A stretch of DNA of 64,000 nt from Streptomyces sp. NBC_01723 (GTDB lineage: Bacteria > Actinomycetota > Actinomycetes > Streptomycetales > Streptomycetaceae). Position 1 is the stretch's first letter. The number at the start of each line of letters is the position of its first letter. The notes beneath the pieces were generated by a model, which saw only the letters and a program-made list of their open reading frames with translations, was not told the DNA's origin and did not search any database. Below are positions 44,518-53,212 of this stretch, one piece after another. Made by a program: the position numbers and the translations under genes. The DNA lies in the NCBI RefSeq assembly GCF_036246005.1, contig NZ_CP109171.1:310001-374000 (forward strand), written 5' to 3'.

Positions 44518-45812
44518 TGTCCTCGGCGCTCCCTTCCATATCCTCCCAGGCCACAGCGGTCTCACGGGACCGTGGTGACGCCTGCCCGGGGACGCTGAGG
44601 CTGCACGCCGCCGACGACGGTGCCCTCGCCCGGGTACGGATACCCGGCGGGGTCCTGGGCGTCGTCCAGGCCGAGGCGCTGGCGGAAGCGGCCCGGCGGC
44701 TGGGCGACGGGGACCTTCATCTGACGTCCCGGGGCAACGTGCAACTGCGGCGGCTGCGCGACGGCTGCGGCGGGGAGCTCGCCGGGCTGCTGGACGCGGC
44801 CGGGCTGCTGCCCTCGCCGGGGCACGAACGGGTGCGCAACATCGTCGCCTCGCCGCTGTCCGGCCTCGACGGGCGCGGCCTCCGGGACGTACGGCCCTGG
44901 CTGTCGGCCCTGGACGCCGCGTTGTGCGCGAGCGACCGGGCGCGGGAGCTGTCGGGCCGGTTCCTGTTCGCGCTCGACGACGGGCGCGGGGACGTGACCG
45001 GGCTCGGCGCCGACGTCACCGTGCGGGCGGCCGGCGACGACCACGCGCTGGTCTCGCTGGGCTCGATGGACGACGCCTGGCGGGTGGCCGCGGGCGAGGC
45101 GTCCCGGGCGGCGCTGCTGGCGGCGGAGGCCTTCCTCGACGTCGCGCGCGAGTCCGGGTCGCGGGTGTGGCGGGTGGACGAACTCGCCGTACCGGCCCGT
45201 GTCCTGACGCGGGCGGTGGACCGCCGTCTGTCCGGGGCGGAAGTCGCCCACGTCAAGGAGCGGACGCACACGCCCCGTACGGACGGGCCTCCTCCCGGGC
45301 TCGTCGGGGACGCCCTGTGCGTGCACGTCCCGCTGGGCCGTCTCACCGGCCCGCAGTGGCGGGAGTTGACCCGCGTCGCCGCCCCGACGCGGGAAGCCGA
45401 ACTGCGGTTGACGCCGTGGCGCGGCGTCGTCGTACCCGTCGGGGGCCTGGGCACGACGGACACCGCCGACGCCCTCGACCGCCTCTTTGCCGCCGGCCTC
45501 GTCACCGACGCCGCCTCCCCCTGGCCGCGCGTCGGTGCCTGCATCGGCCGCCCGGGGTGCGGGAAGTCCCACGCCAACGTGCGGGCAGACGCGGCCGGCG
45601 GCCTGTCCGCCGCAAGCCGGTCCCCGCTCCCCCTGTACTGGTCCGGCTGCGAACGCCGTTGCGGACACCCGCGGGGCGACCGGATCGACCTGGTCGCCGT
45701 CCCCGAGGGCGGCTACCGCCTCACCGTCGGCGCACCTGGCGGCCCGACACGCACCACGGTCCTGACGGACCCCTCCCAACTCGCCACCGCACTGGCGGCG
45801 ATCACCCCATGA
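44517..45812 (+). CDS. cobG: Precorrin-3B synthase CobG
   Basis: A 431-residue member of the nitrite/sulfite-reductase fold that makes precorrin-3B from precorrin-3A with oxygen. It carries the [15 protein letters not shown] ferredoxin-like repeat and the Fe-S cysteines in [11 protein letters not shown] and [10 protein letters not shown]. It therefore marks the aerobic B12 route. Upstream ATGs at 44496 and 44505 are in frame, but the -10 position supports 44517. Its TGA overlaps the cobH ATG (ATGA), starting a tight three-gene run. Confidence 0.92.
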   Translation: MSSALPSISSQATAVSRDRGDACPGTLRLHAADDGALARVRIPGGVLGVVQAEALAEAARRLGDGDLHLTSRGNVQLRRLRDGCGGELAGLLDAAGLLPSPGHERVRNIVASPLSGLDGRGLRDVRPWLSALDAALCASDRARELSGRFLFALDDGRGDVTGLGADVTVRAAGDDHALVSLGSMDDAWRVAAGEASRAALLAAEAFLDVARESGSRVWRVDELAVPARVLTRAVDRRLSGAEVAHVKERTHTPRTDGPPPGLVGDALCVHVPLGRLTGPQWRELTRVAAPTREAELRLTPWRGVVVPVGGLGTTDTADALDRLFAAGLVTDAASPWPRVGACIGRPGCGKSHANVRADAAGGLSAASRSPLPLYWSGCERRCGHPRGDRIDLVAVPEGGYRLTVGAPGGPTRTTVLTDPSQLATALAAITP

Positions 45813-46480
45813 GCCGTACGACGACCGAGAGCAGCGGGAAGAGCACCGTGACCACGCACGCATACGAGAAGGACGGAGCGGCCATCTACCGCCAGTCCTT
45901 CGCCACGATCCGGGCGGAGGCGGACCTCACGGGCCTGCCCGCCGACGTCAGCCGGGTCGCCGTCCGGATGATCCACGCCTGCGGCATGGTCGACCTCGTG
46001 CGCGACATCGGCCACACGCCCACGGTGGTGGCCCGCGCCCGCGAGGCCCTGCTGGCCGGTGCGCCGATCCTCTGCGACGTGCAGATGGTGGCCAGCGGTG
46101 TGACCCGCAAGCGGCTGCCCGCGGACAACGAGGTGCTGTGCACCCTCTCCGACCCGGCGGTCCCGGGGCTGGCGGCGGAGCTGGGCACCACGCGCAGCGC
46201 CGCCGCGCTGGAGCTGTGGCGCGACCGCCTGGAGGGCTCCGTGGTCGCCGTCGGCAACGCGCCCACCGCCCTCTTCCGGCTCCTGGAGATGATCGAGGAG
46301 GGCGCGCCGAGGCCCGCGGCCGTCATCGGCGTGCCGGTCGGCTTCATCGGCGCCGCCGAGTCCAAGGACGCCCTGGCCGCCCACCCCTCGGGCCTGGAGC
46401 ACCTGGTCGTCCGGGGCCGTCGCGGAGGCAGCGCCATCGCCGCCGCCGCACTCAACGCGATCGCGAGCGAGGAAGAATGA
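45809..46480 (+). CDS. cobH: Precorrin-8X methylmutase CobH (CbiC)
   Basis: A 223-residue enzyme that shifts the C11 methyl to C12, giving hydrogenobyrinate. Characteristic segments: [35 protein letters not shown] (active-site His), [20 protein letters not shown] and [13 protein letters not shown]. The start at 45809 overlaps the cobG stop. A GTG at 45848 after GGGAAGAG is the alternative and would remove 13 residues not needed by the fold. Its TGA overlaps the next ATG in the same way. Confidence 0.93.
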   Translation: MSRTTTESSGKSTVTTHAYEKDGAAIYRQSFATIRAEADLTGLPADVSRVAVRMIHACGMVDLVRDIGHTPTVVARAREALLAGAPILCDVQMVASGVTRKRLPADNEVLCTLSDPAVPGLAAELGTTRSAAALELWRDRLEGSVVAVGNAPTALFRLLEMIEEGAPRPAAVIGVPVGFIGAAESKDALAAHPSGLEHLVVRGRRGGSAIAAAALNAIASEEE

Positions 46481-47973
46481 GCGGCAAGCTGTACGGGGTC
46501 GGGCTCGGTCCCGGCGACCCGTCCCTGATGACCGTGCGCGCGGTCGAGGCCATCGCCGAGGCGGACGTGATCGCGTATCACAGCGCCCGGCACGGACGCT
46601 CCATCGCCCGCTCCATCGCGGAGCGGCACCTGCGCGCCGACCACGTCGAGGAACGGCTGGTCTACCCGCTCACCGTCGAGACCACCGACCATCCGGGCGG
46701 CTACCAGGGCGCCATGGACGACTTCTACGCCGAGGCCTCGGCGCGGCTCGCCGCCCACCTCGACGCGGGCCGCACGGTCGCCGTCCTCGCGGAGGGCGAC
46801 CCGCTCTTCTACGGCTCCTACATGCACATGCACAAGCGGCTCGCCGACCGGTACGACACCGAGGTGATCCCCGGTGTGACGTCCGTGTCCGCCGCCGCGG
46901 CCCGGCTGGGCACGCCGCTCGTCGAGGGTGAGGAGGTGCTGACCATCCTGCCGGGCACGTTGCCCGAGGAGGAGCTGACGGCCCGGCTCGCCTCGACGGA
47001 TTCGGCCGTGGTGATGAAGCTGGGCCGTACCTTCGCCAAGGTGCGCCGCGCGCTGGAGGGGTCGGGGCGGCTCGACGAGGCGCGGTACGTCGAGCGGGCC
47101 ACGATGGCGGGAGAGCGCCTCGCGGAGCTGGCGGACGTCGAGGCCGAGTCCGTGCCCTACTTCTCGGTGGCGGTGCTGCCGAGCCAGGTGGACGCCGAGC
47201 CGCCGGTGCCGGAGCCGGGTGCCGTCGGGGAGGTCGTGGTCGTGGGGACCGGGCCGGCCGGCCCGTTGTGGCTGACGCCCGAGACGCGGGGCGCGCTCGC
47301 CGCCGCCGACGACCTGGTCGGGTACACCACCTACCTGGACCGTGTCCCGGTCCGGGCAGGTCAGCGGCGCCACGGATCGGACAACAAGGTGGAGGCCGAG
47401 CGCGCGGAGTTCGCGCTGGGTCTCGCCCGGCGGGGGCGCCGGGTCGCCGTCGTCTCCGGCGGCGACCCCGGGGTCTTCGCCATGGCCACGGCCGTGCTGG
47501 AGGCCGCCTCGGCCGAGGAGCACGCGGACGTTCCGGTGCGGGTGCTGCCCGGGGTGACCGCCGCCAACGCCGCCGCCGCCCGTGCGGGGGCGCCGCTCGG
47601 GCACGACTACGCCGCCCTCTCGCTGTCCGACCGGCTCAAGCCGTGGGAGGTCATCGCCGAGCGGCTGCGGGCCGCGGCCGGGGCCGACCTGGTGCTGGCT
47701 CTGTACAACCCGGGTTCCGGCAGCCGGACCTGGCAGGTCGGCAAGGCCCGCGAGTTGCTCCTCGAGCACCGGGCGCCGGACACGCCCGTCGTGGTCGCCC
47801 GGGACGTGGGCGGTTCCGGCGAGCGGGTGCGGATCGTGCGGCTGGCGGACCTGGACCCGGCCGAGGTCGACATGCGCACGATCCTGCTGGTCGGCTCGTC
47901 CCAGACGCGGGTGGTGCGGCGCGGCGACGGCGAAGAGGTCGTGTGGACGCCCCGCCGCTACCCGGAGACGTGA
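46477..47973 (+). CDS. cobIJ: Fused precorrin-2 C20-methyltransferase / precorrin-3B C17-methyltransferase
   Basis: A 498-residue fusion of two SAM-dependent tetrapyrrole methylases. CobI fills residues 1-240 ([36 protein letters not shown]). CobJ fills about 245-498 ([52 protein letters not shown]). Fusion of these steps is common in actinobacteria. It overlaps cobH by ATGA. The last 16 bases overlap the convergent cobK gene. Confidence 0.93.
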   Translation: MSGKLYGVGLGPGDPSLMTVRAVEAIAEADVIAYHSARHGRSIARSIAERHLRADHVEERLVYPLTVETTDHPGGYQGAMDDFYAEASARLAAHLDAGRTVAVLAEGDPLFYGSYMHMHKRLADRYDTEVIPGVTSVSAAAARLGTPLVEGEEVLTILPGTLPEEELTARLASTDSAVVMKLGRTFAKVRRALEGSGRLDEARYVERATMAGERLAELADVEAESVPYFSVAVLPSQVDAEPPVPEPGAVGEVVVVGTGPAGPLWLTPETRGALAAADDLVGYTTYLDRVPVRAGQRRHGSDNKVEAERAEFALGLARRGRRVAVVSGGDPGVFAMATAVLEAASAEEHADVPVRVLPGVTAANAAAARAGAPLGHDYAALSLSDRLKPWEVIAERLRAAAGADLVLALYNPGSGSRTWQVGKARELLLEHRAPDTPVVVARDVGGSGERVRIVRLADLDPAEVDMRTILLVGSSQTRVVRRGDGEEVVWTPRRYPET

Positions 47974-48740
47974 GGGGCGCCCGGCGGCCGACGCCCCGCG
48001 TGTGCCTCCCGGACCCACATCGCCGCCTCCCCGGGCCCGCTCACGACCGGCACGCCCTCGGGCACCGGGGGTCTGCGCACCACGACCACCGGCACCCCGG
48101 CCTCACGGGCGGCCGCCAGCTTCGGCGCGGTGGCCTCTCCCCCGCTGTCCTTGGTGACCAGGACGTCGATCCGGTGCCGGCGCAGCAGCTCGCGTTCGCC
48201 GTCGAGGGTGAACGGGCCGCGGTCGAGCAGTACCTCCGTGCGGGGCGGACGCGGTGCCTCGGGCGCGTCGACCGACCGCACGAGGAACCACAGGTCGCGC
48301 AGACCGGCGAAGGCGGCGAGACCCATGCGGCCGGTGGTGAGGAAGACCCGCCCGCCGAGCGCGGGGAGCAGCGCGGCTGCCTCCGCGAGGGACCCGGCCT
48401 CGTGCCAGTCGTCCCCGGCCACCGGCGCCCAGCCGGGGCGGCGCAGGGCGAGCAGGGGGACCCCGGCGGTGGCGGCGGCCCGAGCGGCGTTGAAGCTGAT
48501 GGTGCCGGCGAACGGGTGGGTGGCGTCGACCAGCAGGTCGACGGTGTGCTCGCCGAGCCAGACGGCGAGCCCTTCGGCTCCGCCGAAGCCGCCGACGCGC
48601 ACCTCGCCGGGCGGCATCCGGGGCGCGGCCACCCGTCCGGCCAGGGAGTTCGTCACCCAGAGCCCCGGCAGGTGTTCGGACGCCAGGAGTTCGGCGAGCC
48701 TGCGGGCCTCCGTGGTGCCGCCGAGGATCAGTACGTGCAC
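47958..48740 (-). CDS. cobK: Precorrin-6A reductase CobK
   Basis: A 260-residue NADPH reductase of the corrin ring. VLILGGTTEARRLAELLAS is the dinucleotide motif, VDATHPFAGTISFNAARAA the family signature and VTKDSGGEATAPKLAAA the C-terminal one. GTG start. It converges with cobIJ (16-base overlap) and is divergent from cbiD with 59 bases between. Confidence 0.93.
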   Translation of the reverse strand: MHVLILGGTTEARRLAELLASEHLPGLWVTNSLAGRVAAPRMPPGEVRVGGFGGAEGLAVWLGEHTVDLLVDATHPFAGTISFNAARAAATAGVPLLALRRPGWAPVAGDDWHEAGSLAEAAALLPALGGRVFLTTGRMGLAAFAGLRDLWFLVRSVDAPEAPRPPRTEVLLDRGPFTLDGERELLRRHRIDVLVTKDSGGEATAPKLAAAREAGVPVVVVRRPPVPEGVPVVSGPGEAAMWVREAHAGRRPPGAPHVSG

Positions 48741-48799
48741 GGCAGGGTCGTTCCCTTTCTGCGGTTTCGTCCCTCTGGCGGGACAAGAGTGAGCGGGAC

Positions 48800-49918
48800 A
48801 TGAGCGGCGAGGCCAGGGGCGGTCGCGGCGCCCAACTCAAGCACACCGGTCTGCGACCCGGCTGGACCACGGGAGCCTGCGCGACGGCGGCGACGACCGC
48901 CGCGTACACGGCGCTGCTGACGGGTGACTTCCCCGACCCGGTGACGATCACGCTGCCCAGGGGCCAGACGCCGTCCTTCGCGCTCGCGGCCGAGGAGCTG
49001 ACGGACGGCTGCGCGATGGCGGGGATCGTGAAGGACGCGGGCGACGATCCGGACGTCACGCACGGGGCGCTGGTCCGGGCGACGGTGCGGCGTCTGCCCG
49101 CCGGGTCCGGGGTCGTCTTCCGCGCCGGACCGGGCGTGGGCACGGTCACCCGCCCCGGCCTGCCGCTGCCGGTCGGCGAACCGGCCGTGAACCCCGTGCC
49201 CCGGCAGCTGATGCGCGACCACGTCGCACGGGTCGCCGAGCGGTACGGCGCCGGCGGTGACGTCGAGATCACCGTCTCCGTCGACGACGGCGAGGAGATC
49301 GCCCGCTCCACCTGGAACCCCCGGCTCGGCATCCTCGGCGGCCTCTCCGTCCTGGGCACCACCGGGATCGTCGTGCCGTACTCGTGCTCGGCGTGGATCG
49401 ACTCGATCCGGCGCGGGGTGGACGTGGCCCGTGCTGCGGGGCGTACGCATGTCGCGGGGTGCACCGGCTCCACCTCGGAGCGGACCGTCGTCGAGGAGTA
49501 CGGCCTGCCCGAGGACGCGCTGCTGGACATGGGCGACTTCGCGGGCGCGGTACTGAAGTACGTCCGCCGCCATCCCGTGGACCGCCTGACGGTGTGCGGC
49601 GGTTTCGCGAAGCTCTCCAAGCTCGCCGCCGGCCACCTCGATCTGCACTCCGGGCGCTCCCAGGTCGACAAGGGCTTCCTCGCCGGGCTCGCCCGGCGCG
49701 GCGGCGCCGACGAGGCCCTGACCGCCGAGGTGGCGGGGGCCAACACCGGGCTCGCCGCCCTCCAGCTGTGCCGGGCGGCCGGGGTTCCGCTGGGCGACCT
49801 GGTGGCGAGGGCGGCCCGCGACCAGTCGCTGGCCGTGCTGCGCGGGGCGCCGGTCGCGGTCGACGTGATCTGCGTCGACCGCGCGGGGACGGTGGTGGGC
49901 CGCAGCGGGGTGGCCTGA
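48800..49918 (+). CDS. cbiD: Cobalt-precorrin-5B C1-methyltransferase CbiD
   Basis: A 372-residue enzyme that methylates C1 and takes the place of CobF. Signatures: LRPGWTTGACATAATTAAYT, LGILGGLSVLGTTGIVVPYS and TVCGGFAKLSKLAAGHLDLH. It belongs to the anaerobic-type gene set but is regularly combined with aerobic enzymes in Streptomyces, and no cobF is seen here. ATG 48800 follows a weak GAGCGGG. Confidence 0.93.
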   Translation: MSGEARGGRGAQLKHTGLRPGWTTGACATAATTAAYTALLTGDFPDPVTITLPRGQTPSFALAAEELTDGCAMAGIVKDAGDDPDVTHGALVRATVRRLPAGSGVVFRAGPGVGTVTRPGLPLPVGEPAVNPVPRQLMRDHVARVAERYGAGGDVEITVSVDDGEEIARSTWNPRLGILGGLSVLGTTGIVVPYSCSAWIDSIRRGVDVARAAGRTHVAGCTGSTSERTVVEEYGLPEDALLDMGDFAGAVLKYVRRHPVDRLTVCGGFAKLSKLAAGHLDLHSGRSQVDKGFLAGLARRGGADEALTAEVAGANTGLAALQLCRAAGVPLGDLVARAARDQSLAVLRGAPVAVDVICVDRAGTVVGRSGVA

Positions 49919-49934
49919 GCGCGGGACAGGGGGA

Positions 49935-50309
49935 CTACCCGTCCGCGTGGCCGGTCTCGTCCCGCACCGGGCCCACCCGCAGGCGGTTGCCGTCCGGATC
50001 GCTGAGGGCGAGTTCCCGTCCCCAGGGCTGCTCCTCGGGCACGACGCCGAACTCGGCGGCGACCGCGTCGAGGTCGGCGAACCGCAGGTACATCAGGGTG
50101 TCCGGGCGCGCGTCGCCCTCGTGCTCCGACAGATGGAGCCGGACCCGCCCGCGGGCGACCTCCGCGAACACGGGGAACCCCGGTTCGAAGCGGTGCTCCC
50201 ACTGCTGGACGAAGCCCAGCCGGGCGTACCAGCGCACCGCCGCCGCCGCGTCGCGCACCCGCAGGATCGGGATGACCTCTTCGGACGCCGCCTGGGACTC
50301 AGCAGACAT
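49935..50309 (-). CDS. VOC (glyoxalase/bleomycin resistance) family protein
   Basis: A 124-residue vicinal oxygen chelate protein: PILRVRDAAAAVRWYARLGF at the start, FPVFAEVARGRVRLHLSEHE, DLDAVAAEFGVVPEEQPWG and LALSDPDGNRLRVGP. Single-domain members bind metals or antibiotics. Its ATG lies inside the 3' end of cobM (11-base overlap), so it is translated from the cobL-cobM message. A role in corrinoid handling is possible but unproven. Confidence 0.85.
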   Translation of the reverse strand: MSAESQAASEEVIPILRVRDAAAAVRWYARLGFVQQWEHRFEPGFPVFAEVARGRVRLHLSEHEGDARPDTLMYLRFADLDAVAAEFGVVPEEQPWGRELALSDPDGNRLRVGPVRDETGHADG

Positions 50310-51048
50310 GCCGGTCCCGCTCCGTCGAGTACAGGTGGCTGTCGCGGAACTGCTCCGCGCCGAGCGTCCGCCCGACCATGATGACGGCCGTGCGCAGCAC
50401 CCCCGCGTCCTTCACCTTCCCGGCGATCTCGTCGAGCGTGCCGCGGAGGACCAGCTCGTCGGGGCGGGAGGCGTAGGCGACGACGGCGGCGGGGCAGTCG
50501 GCGCCGTAGTGCGGCAGCAGCTCGTCCACCACACGGTCCACGTACCGGGCGGCGAGGTGCAGCACGATCAGCGCGCCGCTGCGGCCCAGGGTGGCGAGGT
50601 CCTCGCCCTCGGGCATGGCGGTGGCCTGCTGGGCGACGCGGGTCAGGATGACCGTCTGCCCGACCGTCGGCACGGTCAGCTCCCGCTTCAGGGCGGCCGC
50701 CGCCGCGGCGAAGGCCGGAACGCCCGGGACCACCTCGTAAGGCACCCCGGCCGCGTCCAGCCGCCGCATCTGCTCCGCGACCGCGCTGAACACGGAGGGG
50801 TCCCCGGAGTGCAGCCGGGCGACGTCGTGGCCCTCCTCGTGCGCGCGGACCAGTTCGGCCGTGATCTCGTCCAGGGTGAGCTGCGCGGTATCCACCAGCC
50901 TCGCGTCCGCGGGGCACTCCGCGAGCAGTTCGCGCGGCACCAGGCTGCCCGCGTACAGGCAGACCCGGCAGGCGGCGAGCGTCCGGGCGCCGCGCACCGT
51001 GATCAGGTCGGCGGCGCCGGGGCCGGCACCGATGAAGTACACGGTCAT
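50299..51048 (-). CDS. cobM: Precorrin-4 C11-methyltransferase CobM
   Basis: A 249-residue tetrapyrrole methylase: VYFIGAGPGAADLITVRGAR, CRVCLYAGSLVPRELLAECP, HSGDPSVFSAVAEQM and VVPGVPAFAAAAAALKREL. Its ATG overlaps the cobL TGA as ATGA. Long open frame upstream is cobL shadow. Second gene of the cobL-cobM-VOC operon. Confidence 0.95.
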   Translation of the reverse strand: MTVYFIGAGPGAADLITVRGARTLAACRVCLYAGSLVPRELLAECPADARLVDTAQLTLDEITAELVRAHEEGHDVARLHSGDPSVFSAVAEQMRRLDAAGVPYEVVPGVPAFAAAAAALKRELTVPTVGQTVILTRVAQQATAMPEGEDLATLGRSGALIVLHLAARYVDRVVDELLPHYGADCPAAVVAYASRPDELVLRGTLDEIAGKVKDAGVLRTAVIMVGRTLGAEQFRDSHLYSTERDRHVC

Positions 51049-52304
51049 ATGTCTGCTCCTGCGGATGGTTCGACGGTCTTCTCCACGGCCCACTGGGTGA
51101 CCGGCATCGCCTGCCGCCACCCGGTGAAGCCGCCCACGGGGACGGCGTGCGCCACGGCCAGGCGGACCAGTTCGCCGCCGTGGCGGCGGTGGGCGTCGGC
51201 GAGCAGCGCCTCGGATTCCAGCGTCACGGTGTTGGCCACCATGCGGCCGCCGTCCGGCAGCGCGTCCCAGCAGGCGGCCAGCAGGCCGGGGGCGGTGAGG
51301 CCGCCGCCGACGAACACCGCGTCCGGCCGGGGCAGCCCGGCCAGCGCCTCGGGGGCGGCCCCGGTCACCACTTGGAGACCCGGCACGCCGAGCCGTTCGG
51401 CGTTGCGGGTGATGCGCTCGGCACGGGCCGGGTCCCGTTCGACGGTGATCGCCCGGCAGGCGGGGTGCGCACGCATCCATTCGACGGCGATCGAGCCGGA
51501 GCCGCCGCCGACGTCCCACAGGAGTTCGCCGGGTGCGGGGGCCAGCGCGCCGAGCGTGGCGGCGCGGATGTGCCGTTTGGTGAGCTGCCCGTCGTGCTCG
51601 TAGGCCGCGTCCGGCAGGCCCGGCACCGCGCCCAGGCGCAGGGCCTCCGGGTCCCGGCGGCACTCGACGGCGACGATGTTGAGGGGGTCGCCCGGTGGGT
51701 GCGGCGGCGGCCAGTCCTCGGCGGTGGCCGGTGCCGTCGTGCGCTCCCGCACGCCGCCGAGCTGTTCCAGCACCCGCATCCGGCTCGGGCCGAAGCCGCG
51801 GTCCCTGAGCAGGGCGGCGACCTCGTCGGGGGTGGTGGCGTCCGCGCTGAGCACGAGGAGGCGCCGGCCGTCGTGCAGGGCGGCGGCGAGGCGGGCCGCG
51901 GGCCGTCCCACGAGCGTGACGACCTCGACGTCCTCCAGGGGCCAGCCGAGGCGGGCGCAGGCGTGGGAGACGGACGAGGGGTGCGGCAGGACGCGCACGG
52001 CGCCGGGCCCGAGTTCTTCGGTGAGGGCGCGGCCGATGCCGTAGAACATGGGATCGCCGCTGGCCAGGACGGCGATACGGCGGCCGGCGTGCGCGGCGAG
52101 GAGGCCGGGGACCGCGGGCCGCAGTGGGGAGGGCCAGGCGACCCGTTCCCCGCCGCACTCCGGGGGCAGCAGATCGAGTTGGCGTGCGCCGCCGATCACG
52201 ACGTCCGCGTCGAGCAGGGTCCCTCGCGCGGTGTCCGCGAGCCCTTCCCAGCCGTCGGCGCCGATCCCGACGACGGCCGGTGCGGGGGTGTGGGCGGTGG
52301 TCAC
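51045..52304 (-). CDS. cobL: Precorrin-6Y C5,15-methyltransferase (decarboxylating) CobL
   Basis: A 419-residue two-domain enzyme. The N-terminal CobE/CbiE-type methylase (residues about 8-200) holds VLASGDPMFYGIGRALTEEL. The C-terminal CbiT-type domain (about 235-400) holds LLWDVGGGSGSIAVEWMRAH and AVFVGGGLTAPGLL. It methylates C5 and C15 and decarboxylates the acetate side chain. GTG start. A 17-codon ORF with a perfect ribosome site lies 57 bases upstream on the same strand. Confidence 0.94.
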   Translation of the reverse strand: MTTAHTPAPAVVGIGADGWEGLADTARGTLLDADVVIGGARQLDLLPPECGGERVAWPSPLRPAVPGLLAAHAGRRIAVLASGDPMFYGIGRALTEELGPGAVRVLPHPSSVSHACARLGWPLEDVEVVTLVGRPAARLAAALHDGRRLLVLSADATTPDEVAALLRDRGFGPSRMRVLEQLGGVRERTTAPATAEDWPPPHPPGDPLNIVAVECRRDPEALRLGAVPGLPDAAYEHDGQLTKRHIRAATLGALAPAPGELLWDVGGGSGSIAVEWMRAHPACRAITVERDPARAERITRNAERLGVPGLQVVTGAAPEALAGLPRPDAVFVGGGLTAPGLLAACWDALPDGGRMVANTVTLESEALLADAHRRHGGELVRLAVAHAVPVGGFTGWRQAMPVTQWAVEKTVEPSAGADI

Positions 52305-52361
52305 TGCTGAGTACCTCGGGGTCCGGGAGAGGCGGCAGACGCGCTCTGCCGAAGACGCACT

Positions 52362-52415
52362 CTACGGGGCGCCCACCTGCGCAGGGCCGCTCGGGTGCAC
52401 ATCGTCCGTGCACAT
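52362..52415 (-). CDS. 17-codon small ORF with strong ribosome binding site upstream of cobL
   Basis: The minus strand reads ATG at 52415, 17 codons (MCTDDVHPSGPAQVGAP) and TAG. AAGGAGGATCCG precedes the ATG, the best Shine-Dalgarno in this part of the window. An inverted repeat (52427-52447) lies just upstream. It could be a leader peptide for cobL, a tiny free-standing gene, or the remnant of a longer gene. No family recognised. It is too short for coding statistics. Confidence 0.4.
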   Translation of the reverse strand: MCTDDVHPSGPAQVGAP

Positions 52416-52426
52416 CGGATCCTCCT

Positions 52427-52447
52427 TGTTGCATACTGTTCGCAACA
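52427..52447. promoter_or_regulatory. Inverted repeat upstream of the small ORF
   Basis: TGTTGC (52427-52432) and GCAACA (52442-52447) are complementary 6-bp arms around 9 bases. On the minus strand a TATGCA that could be a -10 element lies between the arms, directly ahead of AAGGAGG. An operator for a repressor is the likely reading. The rest of the 280-base gap between cobL and the GNAT gene shows no further feature. Confidence 0.45.
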
Positions 52448-52584
52448 GCTTGTTCTGCGTATGAAGGCGTGAGTGCCGTGCTTGCGCCCATGCGTTCCGG
52501 CCCGGTGCCGGCCATCGACCGGGCGGCGCGGGCGGGGGATCCTCGCGCCGCCCTCCTCCCCCCTTCACCGCCAGTGACCGCCCG

Positions 52585-53157
52585 ATGACCTCCGGCATCC
52601 GTGTCCACCGCGGACCCGGGGTGCTCGCGCACATCGAAACGCTCCGTTCGGTGTACGTCGACGCGTTCTGCGCGCCGCCCTGGAACGAGGACGAGGACAG
52701 GGCGACGGAGTTCGCGGCGCGGCTGCGGGTGGACGCGGGCCGGCCCGGGTTCACCGCGGCGACCGCCGTACGGGACGGGGAGGTCGCCGGTTTCGCCACC
52801 GCGTGGACGACCCCGGCGCCCTTTCCCACCGACCGCTGCCACCCGCAGGCCGCGGCGGGCCTGGGCGCCGGCCGCACCGCCGACTGGCTGTGCGGCGCCC
52901 GGGGGATCGACGAACTGGCCGTCCGCCGAGCGGACCGCGGCTCCGGTCTCGCGGGCGGCCTGCTGGACGCGGTGACCGAGGACGCGCCCGGGGGACGCGC
53001 CTGGCTGCTGACGTCGGTCCGCGGCGGACCGGCCCTCGCCTTCCACCGCCGCCGGGGCTGGACCCAGGCGACCCACCCCTCCCCCGACGGCCGAGGCATC
53101 GTCGTGCTCATCGGCCCGCGCCATCCCGCCCGTTTCTCGGTGCCGCTTCCCCTCTGA
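52585..53157 (+). CDS. GNAT family N-acetyltransferase
   Basis: A 190-residue acetyltransferase. VRDGEVAGFATAWTTPAP is the central beta-hairpin and GIDELAVRRADRGSGLAGGL the acetyl-CoA loop (RADRGSGLAGGL in place of the common R/Q-GxG-x-G/A). LAFHRRRGWTQA follows near the end. Substrate unknown. The start is ATG 52585. It is divergent from cobL and its small ORF, and 55 bases ahead of the SpoIIE gene on the same strand. Confidence 0.83.
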   Translation: MTSGIRVHRGPGVLAHIETLRSVYVDAFCAPPWNEDEDRATEFAARLRVDAGRPGFTAATAVRDGEVAGFATAWTTPAPFPTDRCHPQAAAGLGAGRTADWLCGARGIDELAVRRADRGSGLAGGLLDAVTEDAPGGRAWLLTSVRGGPALAFHRRRGWTQATHPSPDGRGIVVLIGPRHPARFSVPLPL

Positions 53158-53212
53158 GCCGCTTGGTCACGCGCAGGTCCCGGCGGCCTGACTGGTCCCA
53201 CCCGCGTGAGTG

